A DNA stretch of 64,000 bases. Source: Mycolicibacter kumamotonensis. GTDB lineage: Bacteria > Actinomycetota > Actinomycetes > Mycobacteriales > Mycobacteriaceae. The position numbers and the translations under genes are program-made. The notes beneath the pieces were generated by a model, which saw nothing but the letters and a program-made list of their open reading frames with translations, was not told where the DNA came from and did no database searches. The stretch spans positions 20,258-84,257 of the forward strand of contig NZ_MVHU01000021.1 of the NCBI RefSeq assembly GCF_002086285.1. Reading direction: 5' to 3'. Position 1 is the first letter of the stretch. Each line of letters opens with the position of its first letter. Below, piece after piece: positions 36,939 through 47,010 of this stretch.

Positions 36939-37907
36939 ATGAAGCTCGCCTATGCGGACGGATCCCTCGATCGCGTTCCCGCATCCGCCGTTCGTTCGAC
37001 CCCCCGGGCGAACATCGTAGTGGCCGCCGGGATCGCCCTGGCCGGCGCCGGTGTGATCGCCGTGAACCCGATCGCGCCGGTGCTCTCCCTGGACGCCCAC
37101 CAGACCGCGGTGCAACTCACCGGCACCTGGGACACCGCGGCTGACAACTGGGCGAACCTGCAGGAGCTGTTCGCGGCGAATCCGGACCCGATCGGTCACG
37201 CCGTCGGCGAGCTCGCGACCTACTACGGGGGCGTCGCCAGCAACAGCTTCGAGCAGTCGATGGCCGGCATCGAGGGCATCTGGTCCGGTATGGGGGCCGC
37301 CAAGGGTCTGGAGACGATCCTCCCGCTGATCAGCGAGTACATCCAGCAGGGCGACTTCACGAACGCTTACAACCTGCTCAACTGGGACATGTTGTTCAAC
37401 ATGCAGAACATCTTCCAGCCGCTCTTCGACCACACCGTTCGGGGAACCGGCGAATTCGTGCCCGGGGTGTTCGGCATCGGAGCCGACATGACTCGGGTCT
37501 TCGCGAACGTGCAGGACGTGTTCGGCGACTTCGACACCTGGAAGGGCGCCGCCAAGTACTTCACGGAGCCGTTGATCGGCTTTCAGTTCGCCCTGGCGGA
37601 CAACCTGACCGACCACGGTGACCACGTCGCGCAGGACCCGTTCGACGCGTTGCTCAACGGCTACATCCCGTGGGACGTCCCGGACGGTTCCACCGCCGAA
37701 GATCCCCACGCCCCGTTCGTCGGTTTGCTCACCGAGGACGGCACCCTGGCCTACCTGTTCGAGAAGTTCCCCAGCATGATCGCCGAGGCGCTGACCCTGA
37801 ACCTGCCGGCGGCCGACGTGGACGTCCCGGTCGACGTCGACCCGGGTGACGCGCTCGCCGGTGCCGACCTGTTCGACCTGGACTGGCTGAACGGAATCTT
37901 CGGCTAG
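36939..37907 (+). CDS. Exported protein of unknown function under iron-box control
   Basis: A 322-residue protein I cannot assign. After a 23-residue polar N terminus there is one hydrophobic segment (ANIVVAAGIALAGAGVIAVN, about residues 24-43) ending in Pro/Ala. This looks like an uncleaved anchor or a long signal peptide. The rest is acidic and rich in aromatic residues (WDTAADNWANLQ, YYGGV, GDFTNAYNLLNWDMLFNMQN) and ends DLDWLNGIFG. The motifs 'W..NLQ...NP.PI' and 'QGDFTNAYNLL' recall a family of uncharacterised exported proteins common in non-tuberculous mycobacteria. The ATG has a good Shine-Dalgarno (AAGGAGA). Two IdeR boxes upstream and divergence from mbtL suggest induction under iron starvation. 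A strong terminator follows. Confidence 0.85.
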   Translation: MKLAYADGSLDRVPASAVRSTPRANIVVAAGIALAGAGVIAVNPIAPVLSLDAHQTAVQLTGTWDTAADNWANLQELFAANPDPIGHAVGELATYYGGVASNSFEQSMAGIEGIWSGMGAAKGLETILPLISEYIQQGDFTNAYNLLNWDMLFNMQNIFQPLFDHTVRGTGEFVPGVFGIGADMTRVFANVQDVFGDFDTWKGAAKYFTEPLIGFQFALADNLTDHGDHVAQDPFDALLNGYIPWDVPDGSTAEDPHAPFVGLLTEDGTLAYLFEKFPSMIAEALTLNLPAADVDVPVDVDPGDALAGADLFDLDWLNGIFG

Positions 37908-37944
37908 CACAACCACAGCACCACCCGCGCCCGCGCGCGGGATT

Positions 37945-37982
37945 GAGCCGGGCTCGGGCAGGCGACTGCCCGGGTCCGGCTC
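37945..37982 (+). terminator. Rho-independent-like terminator after the 36939 gene
   Basis: A two-part hairpin: GAGCCGG (37945-37951) pairs with CCGGCTC (37976-37982), and the inner CGGGCAG pairs with CTGCCCG around a GCGA loop. A short TTC follows rather than a full U tract, which is usual in mycobacteria. It separates the iron-box gene from the SDR operon. Confidence 0.65.
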
Positions 37983-38009
37983 TTCGCATCGCCCCCAAAA
38001 CATTGCCAT

Positions 38010-38043
38010 TGACTAATGTCACCATTGATGGTTGACTGAGTCA
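38010..38043 (+). promoter_or_regulatory. Twin palindromes abutting the SDR start codon
   Basis: Two inverted repeats, TGACTAATGTCA (38010-38021) and TGACTGAGTCA (38033-38043), share the arms TGAC/GTCA or TGACT/AGTCA. Their centres are about 22 nt apart, two helical turns. The second ends one base before the ATG at 38045. This is a plausible operator for a dimeric repressor or activator; the MerR-like protein at the end of the same operon is the obvious candidate, but there is no direct evidence. Confidence 0.5.
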
Positions 38044-38044
38044 C

Positions 38045-38902
38045 ATGATCTTCGGGCGCTCGCAGAAGCGCAGCCGTGACGCCTCCGCGGTGGTGACCGG
38101 GGCCGGCAGCGGTATCGGCGCCGCATTCGCCGTCGAACTCGCCCGCCGCGGCAGCGCCGTGGTCTGCAGCGACATCGATCCTGACGCCGCCCAGCGCACC
38201 GTCGACGCCATCACCGCCGCCGGCGGGCGCGCCACCGCCGTGCACTGCGACGTCTCGCAGATCGACGCCGTCACCGCGCTGGCCGAGGCCGCGCAGACCT
38301 GGTTCGGCCACTCGCCGACCCTGGTGATCAACAACGCCGGCGTCGGCGCCGGCGGGCAGCCGGTCGGTGAGATGGCGCTGGATGACTGGAATTGGACCCT
38401 GGGCATCAACCTGTGGGGCCCGATCCACGGCTGCCACGTCTTCACCCCGATATTGCGTGACGCCGCCGGTGACCAACCCCGCGGCATCATCAACGTGGCT
38501 TCCGCCGCATCGTTCGGTGCTGCCCCGGATATGGCGGCATACAACGTCAGCAAGGCCGGCGTGCTGTCACTGTCGGAGACCTTGGCCGCCGAATTGTCCG
38601 GTACCGGAATCGGTGTCACCGTGCTGTGCCCGACGTTCGTCAAGACCAACATCGTCGAATCCGGCCGGATCACCGCTCAGTCCAGCGAGGCGGCGAGCCT
38701 GTTGATGCGCTGGACCGGGCTGACCGCCGACCGGGTCGCCCGCGACTGTCTCGACACCCATGACCGCGGCGGCCTGTACTGCATGCCGCAGCTGGACGCC
38801 AAGATCGGTTGGAACATCAAACGTTTCGCTCCGGAGACATTCACCCGAACCATCGGGCTGGCATTCCGCGCCAGTGCGGCACTGCCGGGAAAGGCCGACT
38901 GA
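38045..38902 (+). CDS. Short-chain dehydrogenase/reductase
   Basis: A 285-residue classical SDR. The cofactor motif is TGAGSGIG, the structural motif NNAG (INNAGVGAGG), the catalytic Ser is in VASAASFG and the Tyr-Lys pair in YNVSK. An acidic residue at the end of strand 2 (CSDIDPD) favours NAD(H). The C-terminal extension of about 60 residues is longer than in minimal SDRs. The substrate is unknown; its neighbours (ferritin-like diiron protein, Baeyer-Villiger-type monooxygenase) suggest oxidation of a lipid, ketone or aromatic compound. ATG at 38045 has no Shine-Dalgarno and directly follows a palindrome. Confidence 0.9.
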   Translation: MIFGRSQKRSRDASAVVTGAGSGIGAAFAVELARRGSAVVCSDIDPDAAQRTVDAITAAGGRATAVHCDVSQIDAVTALAEAAQTWFGHSPTLVINNAGVGAGGQPVGEMALDDWNWTLGINLWGPIHGCHVFTPILRDAAGDQPRGIINVASAASFGAAPDMAAYNVSKAGVLSLSETLAAELSGTGIGVTVLCPTFVKTNIVESGRITAQSSEAASLLMRWTGLTADRVARDCLDTHDRGGLYCMPQLDAKIGWNIKRFAPETFTRTIGLAFRASAALPGKAD

Positions 38903-38913
38903 AGGAGAAGCAG

Positions 38914-39834
38914 ATGGCTCTCGACATGGACGTCATGCTCACCAAGATCAAGGACCGCCAGTGGGCGCTGGCCGACATCGACTGGGACGCACCGGGAGCC
39001 GAGCTGATTCGCCCCGAGATGGCGCCCAAGCTCAAGAAATTCATGGCCGATCTGTGCTGGATCGAGAACATCGGCGCGCGCGGCTTCGCAGCCATGGCGC
39101 GCAAGGCCCCCACCGCGACACTGGCCGAGATCTACCGGTATTTCCACGCCGAGGAGCAGCGCCACGCCAACGCCGAACTAGCGCTGATGAAGCGCTGGGG
39201 CATGCTCGATGACGGCGAGATGCCCGAACCCAACGTCAACATCCGGTTGGCCATGCAATGGCTCGACGACTACTCCGACGACTTGCCGCTGTCGGTGCTG
39301 GGCACGGTGATTCCGATGCTGGAAGTCGCCCTCGACGGCGCCCTGCTGAAGTTCCTGCTCGACGAGGTCGATGACCCGGTCTGCCACCAGGTCTTCGAGA
39401 AGATCAATAACGATGAATCCCGGCACATCGCGGTTGATTTCGAGGTGTTGGAGATGATCGGCCACGCCGACGCGCGCAGGCTGGCGATCGAGTTCGTCGG
39501 CACCGTCGCCTCCCCGTCGCTGATCATCGGCGCGCTGATCTCCATCCCGCTGCTCAACCGGATCCGCAACGAGGTGATCGGCATGGGCCTGGATCCCCAG
39601 CGCCTCTACGCCGCCCTGATGCGTTTCACCCAGTTCGGTGAACGCGGCGAACACACCCGGCGGGTGCCGGCCTACCAGGTCGTCAAGTACTACTCGGGCT
39701 GGATGGCCAACCCGAACAGCCCATATCACCTGCTGGCCAACCCGGCGGTGTGGCTCTCCGGTTTCTACCCCAAGCGGCTGCTCAAACCCATCCCGAGCTG
39801 GTTCAAAGAGCTCACCCACGAACCGGCGGCCTGA
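38914..39834 (+). CDS. Ferritin-like diiron protein, putative oxygenase partner
   Basis: A 306-residue helical protein with spaced metal-ligand motifs. These are WIENIGARGF, then HAEEQRHANAELALM (ExxH), EVALDGALLKFLLDEV and NNDESRHIAVDFEVL (a second ExxH), the pattern of ferritin-like diiron carboxylate proteins. The C-terminal 90 residues (YYSGWMANPNSPYHLLAN and following) are specific to the mycobacterial subgroup. The reaction is not known. The ATG at 38914 has a good Shine-Dalgarno (GAAGGAGAAG) and follows the SDR stop by 11 bp; the flavin monooxygenase starts one base after its stop. Confidence 0.8.
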   Translation: MALDMDVMLTKIKDRQWALADIDWDAPGAELIRPEMAPKLKKFMADLCWIENIGARGFAAMARKAPTATLAEIYRYFHAEEQRHANAELALMKRWGMLDDGEMPEPNVNIRLAMQWLDDYSDDLPLSVLGTVIPMLEVALDGALLKFLLDEVDDPVCHQVFEKINNDESRHIAVDFEVLEMIGHADARRLAIEFVGTVASPSLIIGALISIPLLNRIRNEVIGMGLDPQRLYAALMRFTQFGERGEHTRRVPAYQVVKYYSGWMANPNSPYHLLANPAVWLSGFYPKRLLKPIPSWFKELTHEPAA

Positions 39835-39835
39835 C

Positions 39836-41305
39836 GTGGCGCGCGGGCACGTCTATCAGACCCTGATCGTGGGCGCGGGGTTCAGCGGGATCGGCGCTGC
39901 GATCAAACTCAGCGAGGCCGGTTTCGCCGGCGCCGAGGAGATCATCATCCTCGAGCGCAGCGACCGGGTCGGCGGAACCTGGCGAGACACCCGCTATCCC
40001 GGTGCGGCATGCGACATTCCGTCGCTGCTGTATTCGTTCTCGTTCGTCGCCAACCCGGGCTGGTCACGTGCTTACCCGACGGCCGACGAGATCTATGCGC
40101 ACATCGAGGACATGGTCGACCGCTTCGACCTGCGCCGTCACATCCGGTTCGGCACCGAGGTCACCGGGCTGGCATTCGACGACGGCGACGGAACGTGGAC
40201 GATTTCGGCCGGGCGTAAGAAGTTTCGGGCCCGCACCGTGGTGCTCGCCTCCGGCCCGTTGCCCGACTCCAGCTTCCCGGCCATCCGCGGCCTGGAGTCC
40301 TACACCGGCCACAAGATTCACAGTGCCCGCTGGGATCACGACTACGACTTCGCGGGCAAGAAGGTCGCCGTCGTCGGAACCGGCGCCAGCGCGGTGCAGA
40401 TCATCCCGGAGCTGGTCACCCAGGCCGGATTCGTCAAGGTCTTTCAGCGCACTCCCGGCTGGGTGATTCCCCGCCTGGACGTGGCCATGCCCCCGGTCGT
40501 CCAAGAGGTGTTCGCCAAAGTGCCTGCCGCCCAGCAACTCGCCCGCCAGGCGCTGTTCTGGGGGCATGAGGCCAGCGCCACCGCCCTGGTGTGGAACACC
40601 CCGCTCAGCGGCCTGGTGGCCCAACTGGGCAAAGTCCATCTGCGTAGCACGGTCAAGGATCCGTGGCTGCGCCGTCAGCTCACCCCGGATTTCACCCCCG
40701 GGTGCAAGCGGATGCTGGTCTCCAGCGACTACTACCCCGCGCTGCAACGGGACAACTGCAAGCTGATCTCCTGGCCGATCGCCACGATCAGCCCGGCCGG
40801 CATCCGCACCAGCGACGGTGTGGAACACCGGCTGGACGCCATCGTGTTCGCGACCGGCTACGACGTGCACCTGACCGGCCCGCCGTTTCCGGTCACCGGG
40901 CTGGGCGGCAGGTCACTGGCCGCGGACTGGAGCGGCGGCGGTCAGGCCTTCAAAAGCATTCAGGCGCACGGCTATCCGAACCTGTTCTTCATGACCGGCC
41001 CCAACTCCGGGCCGGGCCACAACTCACTGCTGGTCTACGTCGAAGGACAGATCGACTACGTGGTGCGCGCCGTGGGGGCGATCCGCCGCGGCGACCTGCG
41101 CTACCTGGACGTACGTGACGACGTGCAACGTCGCCACAACGAGCAGATCCAGCGGCGACTGCGCAAGACGACCTGGATGTCGGGTTGTCGCAGCTGGTAT
41201 CTGACCGAGGACGGTTTCAACGCGTCGATGTACCCGGGGTTCGCAACCCAGTATCTTCGGCAGATGCGCAGTTTCCGCCTCGCCGACTACCACGCGGTGG
41301 CATGA
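39836..41305 (+). CDS. Flavin-containing monooxygenase of the Baeyer-Villiger type
   Basis: A 489-residue flavoprotein. Features are the N-terminal FAD motif IVGAGFSGIGAAIKL, the sequence GGTWRDTRYPGAACDIPS, an NADPH motif VVGTGASAVQIIPEL, and the FxGxxxHxxxW-like SYTGHKIHSARWDHD that marks Baeyer-Villiger monooxygenases and FMOs. The C terminus carries IVFATGYD. It should oxygenate a ketone, aldehyde or heteroatom using NADPH and O2. A GTG at 39836 starts one base after the preceding stop; its TGA overlaps the next gene (ATGA, 41302-41305). Operon context: SDR, diiron protein, FMO, regulator. Confidence 0.9.
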   Translation: MARGHVYQTLIVGAGFSGIGAAIKLSEAGFAGAEEIIILERSDRVGGTWRDTRYPGAACDIPSLLYSFSFVANPGWSRAYPTADEIYAHIEDMVDRFDLRRHIRFGTEVTGLAFDDGDGTWTISAGRKKFRARTVVLASGPLPDSSFPAIRGLESYTGHKIHSARWDHDYDFAGKKVAVVGTGASAVQIIPELVTQAGFVKVFQRTPGWVIPRLDVAMPPVVQEVFAKVPAAQQLARQALFWGHEASATALVWNTPLSGLVAQLGKVHLRSTVKDPWLRRQLTPDFTPGCKRMLVSSDYYPALQRDNCKLISWPIATISPAGIRTSDGVEHRLDAIVFATGYDVHLTGPPFPVTGLGGRSLAADWSGGGQAFKSIQAHGYPNLFFMTGPNSGPGHNSLLVYVEGQIDYVVRAVGAIRRGDLRYLDVRDDVQRRHNEQIQRRLRKTTWMSGCRSWYLTEDGFNASMYPGFATQYLRQMRSFRLADYHAVA

Positions 41306-42201
41306 CCGCGCCGGATCGTCCCGCCAGGCCCGACTCCATCGCCGGTGTGCTGGCGAACCTGCGCCGGGTGCCTCGCCGGGTGCGCCGCGAGTCCCGCGAG
41401 GTGATCGAGGCCGCGGTGACCCAGCTCTTCGAGGTCGTGGTGCGCCACCCCGGCGGCAATACCGCATCGCGGGAGTACCGGATCGACGATCTGGCCCGAT
41501 TGGGCGGCACCACCACCCGCAACGTGCGGGTGTATCGGGACCGGGACCTGCTGCCGCCGCCGCGACGGGTCGGGCGCATCGCGTTGTACAACGACACGCA
41601 CCTGACCCGGCTGCGGCTGATCACCTCGATGCTCGATCGCGGTTACACCATCGCGCACGTCAAAGAGATGATTGGCGCCTGGGAGCAGGGCAAGGACTTG
41701 AGCGACATCCTCGGCCTGGAGAGTGCGATCGCCGGCAGTTGGACCACCGAACGCCCCGAGACCGTCTCGCGTGTCGAGGCCGAGCGGCGGATCGGCGACC
41801 CGCAGGCGTTGCGCCGGCTGGTGGCGCTCGGGGTGATCCGCCTGGACGGGGCCGAGGGCTCCCGGGCCACCATCACCCGGCCCAAACTGATCGAGGCGTT
41901 CAACGAGATCCGCGGCTACGGTATCGCCGTCGACAAGCTCATCGACCTCTACGAGCAGACACTGCCGCACATCGACGCGATCAGCCAGATGTTGGTGCGG
42001 GCCGGTGCCGAACACGTGCTGACCAAGATCCAGCCCGGGGCGCCGTTGCCGGCAGATACCGAGATCGCCGAGCTGATCGGCATGCTGGTGCGGTTCCGCA
42101 CCCAGGCCGTCGCATCCGTCACCGCCACCCTGGCGTCCTCGATCGAGTCCACCATCGAGTCGATGGTCACCGGCCTGCTCGCCGAGTCCCTGCTGCACTG
42201 A
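41302..42201 (+). CDS. MerR-type transcriptional regulator
   Basis: A 299-residue protein with a winged-helix MerR-like domain: YRIDDLARLGGTTTRNVRVYRDRDLLPPPRRVGRIALYNDTHLTRLRLI, broken here by the usual helix-turn-helix and the RxYNDxH wing. It sits at about residues 62-110, preceded by an unusual 60-residue Arg-rich N-terminal extension. The C-terminal 160 residues form a helical effector domain without a metal-binding Cys cluster, so it more likely senses an organic ligand. It is translationally coupled to the monooxygenase and may control the SDR operon through the palindromes at 38010-38043. Confidence 0.85.
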   Translation: MTAPDRPARPDSIAGVLANLRRVPRRVRRESREVIEAAVTQLFEVVVRHPGGNTASREYRIDDLARLGGTTTRNVRVYRDRDLLPPPRRVGRIALYNDTHLTRLRLITSMLDRGYTIAHVKEMIGAWEQGKDLSDILGLESAIAGSWTTERPETVSRVEAERRIGDPQALRRLVALGVIRLDGAEGSRATITRPKLIEAFNEIRGYGIAVDKLIDLYEQTLPHIDAISQMLVRAGAEHVLTKIQPGAPLPADTEIAELIGMLVRFRTQAVASVTATLASSIESTIESMVTGLLAESLLH

Positions 42202-42225
42202 CGCGGCGGTCCCAGCTTCGCCGTC

Positions 42226-43925
<1,700 letters not shown>

Positions 43926-44115
43926 GTAGCCGCGCGCGCTCCGCCCCGGGAAATCGCCGGGCCGGGATCCGGCCGGTGCTTCCGGCGCGGCCGCGACGCC
44001 CGTGACGCCGGCCACTTCGGCGCGTTGGTGGTGATCTGGTTACGGGCGTTCACAATTCGGTATCAGTCACCACACAACGGTTGGCAGCACCGGCACCGGT
44101 ATGGAATATAGAGAC

Positions 44116-44418
44116 ATGCTAAGCATTCGTAAGCTCGTTGGATCGATGTTCGTAGCCGGCGCCGCGGCGGCGATCGCAGTCGCCCCGACCGGCCTGATGC
44201 TCGCCGCCGCGCCGGAGGGCACGACCGGCCCCTCGGTGGTGGCCCAACCGCACGGTTCCGGTGGCCCCGACGGCAACGGCGGCGCCAGCGGGTGCGGCCA
44301 CGACGCCGGCTGGCAGGGCTGCGGCGGGTTCATCCCCGGCCAGGGCGGCTTCGGCCACGGCTGCTTCAACGGCATCTGCGGCAGCTGGGACGGCGGCCGC
44401 GGCTGGTTCAGCGGCTGA
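44116..44418 (+). CDS. Small secreted Gly- and Cys-rich protein
   Basis: About 100 residues beginning MLSIRKLVGSMFVAGAAAA. A signal peptide runs to about residue 32; the mature part is short and dominated by Gly with four cysteines (GCGHDAGWQGCGG and GHGCFNGICGSW) and several aromatic residues. The even Cys number suggests two disulfides. No function is known to me. An in-frame ATG at 44101 adds five residues (MEYRD); I prefer 44116 because the signal peptide then has the usual length. It is upstream of, and convergent with, hemW. Confidence 0.7.
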   Translation: MLSIRKLVGSMFVAGAAAAIAVAPTGLMLAAAPEGTTGPSVVAQPHGSGGPDGNGGASGCGHDAGWQGCGGFIPGQGGFGHGCFNGICGSWDGGRGWFSG

Positions 44419-44442
44419 CCTGCCGCCGACAATCCGGTAGGG

Positions 44443-45621
44443 CTACCCGAGCAGGGAGCGCACCACCGCATCGGCCAGCAGCCGGCCCCGGTCGGTCAGC
44501 ACCAGGTGTTCGCCGTCGATGCGCAGCAGGCCGTCGCCGACCGCGGTGGCGGCACGCTCCTGCTCGCCCGGATCCAGCGCCGCCAGCGCCAACCCCTCGC
44601 GCATCCGCAGCCGAAGCATCACGTCTTCGGTGTGCCGGTCGGACTCGGAGAGCTCCTCGAAACCGGCCACCGGCAGCGTCATATCCGCCAAGATCTGCGC
44701 ATAAGCGTTGGGGTGCTTGACATTCCAATAGCGCAGCGCGCCGTCGTAGCTGTGCGCACCCGGGCCGGCGCCCCACCACCGGCCACCGCCCCAGTAACCC
44801 AGATTGTGCCGGCAGGCCGCGCCCGGCCGGCTCCAGTTGGACACCTCATACCAGTCCATCCCGGCGGCGCGCAGGGTGGTGTCGACCAGGTCGTAGCGAT
44901 GCGCCAGCACGTCGTCGTCGGGGGCGGGCAGTTCCCCGCGCCGCACCCGACGGGCCAGGGCGGTGCCGCTCTCGACGATCAGGCTGTAGGCCGACACGTG
45001 ATCGACCTCGGCCTCCAGCGCGGCGTCCACCGAGCGCAGCAGGTCATCATCGGTCTCGCCGGGGGTGCCGTAGATCAGGTCGATGTTGAGGTGGTCGAAT
45101 CCGGCCGCGCGCGCCTCCCGGGCGGCGGCCACCGGACGGCCCGGCGAATGGATGCGATCCAGGGTGGCCAGCACCCGCGGCGACACCGACTGCATCCCCA
45201 AGGACACCCGGGTGAAGCCGGCGGCATGGATCGTGTCGAAGAACTCCGGCGACGTCGACTCCGGATTGGCCTCGGTGGTGACCTCGGCGTCCTCGGCCAG
45301 GCCGAAGTGTTGCCGCACGTGATCGAGGACCAGCGCCAACCGCGCGCCACCGAGCAGCGACGGTGTGCCGCCGCCGACGAACACGGTGTCGGCGCGCGGG
45401 CCGCCCAGGCGAGCGGAGGCCAATTCCAGTTCCCGGGCCAGCGCCGCCACCCAGGCGTCCGGGTTGGCGCCACCGAGCTCCGCCGGGGTGTAGGTGTTGA
45501 AGTCGCAGTAGCCGCACCGGGCGAAACAGAACGGCACGTGCACATACACCCCGAACGGCCCCGGGGATTCGAGCCGGTCCGGTGCCACGTCGGGCAGCGC
45601 TACCGCGGTCGCGGTGGTCAT
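44443..45621 (-). CDS. hemW: HemW, radical SAM heme chaperone (coproporphyrinogen oxidase-like)
   Basis: A 392-residue radical SAM protein with the cluster motif CxxxCxxC in PFCFARCGYCDF and the GGGTPSLL strand motif. The C-terminal HemN/HemW domain is present (LGYWGGGRWWGAGPGAHSY). HemW-type proteins bind heme and are not thought to be true oxygen-independent coproporphyrinogen oxidases; annotation as hemN in M. tuberculosis (Rv2388c) reflects the older name. Same position next to rpfD as in M. tuberculosis. Confidence 0.92.
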   Translation of the reverse strand: MTTATAVALPDVAPDRLESPGPFGVYVHVPFCFARCGYCDFNTYTPAELGGANPDAWVAALARELELASARLGGPRADTVFVGGGTPSLLGGARLALVLDHVRQHFGLAEDAEVTTEANPESTSPEFFDTIHAAGFTRVSLGMQSVSPRVLATLDRIHSPGRPVAAAREARAAGFDHLNIDLIYGTPGETDDDLLRSVDAALEAEVDHVSAYSLIVESGTALARRVRRGELPAPDDDVLAHRYDLVDTTLRAAGMDWYEVSNWSRPGAACRHNLGYWGGGRWWGAGPGAHSYDGALRYWNVKHPNAYAQILADMTLPVAGFEELSESDRHTEDVMLRLRMREGLALAALDPGEQERAATAVGDGLLRIDGEHLVLTDRGRLLADAVVRSLLG

Positions 45622-45684
45622 AACGGCCGATCATCCCACGGTGCCGCAGGCGATGCCGTCCGCCGACGCCTCAAGGCCGGCGCC

Positions 45685-46092
45685 TCAGTAGGCCTGCGCC
45701 TCCACGCCGTCGGCGTCCTCGAGCAGCGCCGACAGATAGTGGGTCAGCGAACCGACCGGGGCCGCCCCGGCACCCGATGTGGCAGAACCGCCGCGCGACG
45801 CGCACGCCGGCCAGGCGCCGGGCCCCTGACTGGCCATGATCCGCTTGGCGACGGCGATCTGCTGCTGCGGGCTGGCCTGCGAGGGCAATCCGATCCCGCC
45901 GTTGGCGTCCCAGGCGGCAGCGCTGATCTGCAGACCGCCGTAGTCGCCGCTGCCGCTGTCGGCCGTCCAGTTTCCACCGGATTCGCATTTGGCGATGGCT
46001 TCCCAGTTGATCGGATCGGCATGGGCCGCGCCGGTCAGTTCGGCGGCCCCGACCAGCAGCGCACCTGCGGCCAGCACTGTGAATTTCCTCAT
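45685..46092 (-). CDS. rpfD: RpfD-like resuscitation-promoting factor
   Basis: A 135-residue secreted protein: signal peptide (VLAAGALLVGAAELTGAAHA) followed by an Rpf transglycosylase-like domain with the catalytic Glu in AIAKCESGGNW. GDYGGLQISAAAWDANGG and QIAVAKRIMASQGPGAWPAC are further family motifs, and the paired cysteines form the expected disulfide. It cleaves peptidoglycan and promotes growth of dormant cells. Synteny next to hemW supports rpfD among the Rpf paralogues. The ATG overlaps the stop of the upstream membrane-protein gene (ATGA, 46089-46092). Confidence 0.9.
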   Translation of the reverse strand: MRKFTVLAAGALLVGAAELTGAAHADPINWEAIAKCESGGNWTADSGSGDYGGLQISAAAWDANGGIGLPSQASPQQQIAVAKRIMASQGPGAWPACASRGGSATSGAGAAPVGSLTHYLSALLEDADGVEAQAY

Positions 46093-46631
46093 ACCAACTC
46101 CACCTTGCTGGCCAGCCAGCGGCCGTCGACCTTGTCCATAGTCATCCGGATCCGGCTGCGGTCCATCACCGGCTCGGGGTTGTCGGTGTTGCGCACCGCC
46201 TGGTTGACCAGCAGCACGACCACGGCGTGGCTGCGGTCGGCGGATTTGACCACCGCTTCGGTGACGTGGCCGCGCGCGGTCGCCTTGTTGTCGATCAGCA
46301 CCTGACGCAGCTTCGCCCCCGACCGGGTGTGCATTCGGTTGAACTCACCGGTCGACCCTTCAGCGATGTCGGCGAAGTTGCGGTCGACGTCGTCAGCGTC
46401 GATATCGGTCAGCCGCAACGCATATGCCTCAGCGGCCTGCAACGCCTGTTCGCCCGCGAGATGGGTTTGGTAGTGCTGAACGGCCAACCATCCGCCGCCG
46501 CCCACGGCGGCCATCAGAGTCGCGATCGCCAGCCAGCGCCGCATCAGGGCGCGTCCATTTGGCCGCGGGGGCGGTTCGGGTACCGGTGGCGGTTCCCACA
46601 CCGGTTCCCACCCGAAGTCGACGACGCTCAC
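46089..46631 (-). CDS. Mce-associated-like membrane protein (Rv2390c homologue)
   Basis: About 180 residues: a Pro-rich cytosolic N terminus (PVWEPPPVPEPPPRPN), one membrane helix (WLAIATLMAAVGGGGWLAV, about 38-56), then an extracellular domain of NTF2-like type (AEAYALRLTDID, FNRMHTRSGAKLRQVL, ARGHVTEAVVKSA, VVVLLVNQAVRN) typical of Mce-associated membrane proteins. The order rpfD next to this gene matches M. tuberculosis. I start at GTG 46631; the frame continues to a GTG at 46688. Translation is coupled to rpfD. Confidence 0.8.
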   Translation of the reverse strand: MSVVDFGWEPVWEPPPVPEPPPRPNGRALMRRWLAIATLMAAVGGGGWLAVQHYQTHLAGEQALQAAEAYALRLTDIDADDVDRNFADIAEGSTGEFNRMHTRSGAKLRQVLIDNKATARGHVTEAVVKSADRSHAVVVLLVNQAVRNTDNPEPVMDRSRIRMTMDKVDGRWLASKVELV

Positions 46632-46809
46632 CTGTCCCCACCCGCCTTCCGCTCCGCTGCTGTGCGACTTCGACGTATCGGTCCGCACGGTCCCGGCCTG
46701 TCCTGGTCCGGCCCTCCCGTCCCGACCGCCTCGCCGTCGGGCCCCAAATGAGTTTTGCGCATGCTGATCACAACTTTGCGCCGGTAAGGAAGATTTTCGG
46801 CATCCATGG

Positions 46810-46822
46810 CATAATCGGCCGG
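46810..46822 (+). promoter_or_regulatory. -10 element for the leaderless uORF of the sirA operon
   Basis: CATAAT at 46810-46815 is followed by 7 nt (CGGCCGG), so transcription should begin at the G of GTG 46823. This is the spacing of a mycobacterial leaderless transcript. Confidence 0.65.
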
Positions 46823-46918
46823 GTGACTGCCGCCTACTGCACCGCCTCCGGGATTGCCCTGGTGGCTCGGCGGCACATCGATCTGAAGCGGGTCTGTAGC
46901 TGTCGCTGTCTGCCTTGA
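46823..46918 (+). CDS. Cysteine-ending upstream ORF, attenuator leader of sirA
   Basis: A 31-residue ORF starting at GTG 46823 and ending at TGA 46918. Its C-terminal residues are RRHIDLKRVCSCRCLP, with three cysteines in the last seven. Short leaderless ORFs ending in clustered cysteines are established in mycobacteria as cysteine-responsive attenuators of sulfur-assimilation genes: when charged tRNA-Cys is scarce, stalled ribosomes open the downstream ribosome site. Here the ORF lies 114 nt upstream of sirA and the sirA Shine-Dalgarno can pair with an upstream CTCCT. An in-frame ATG at 46748 would give a longer version, but the -10 element supports 46823. Confidence 0.8.
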   Translation: MTAAYCTASGIALVARRHIDLKRVCSCRCLP

Positions 46919-47010
46919 TGTCGTAGAACCGCCCACCTGTACTTTCCAGCTGGCCGCCGGATCTGCGCCGCCGGAGACAGTCGCCGGTTACCCGCGCTCC
47001 ATCCCGCCAG

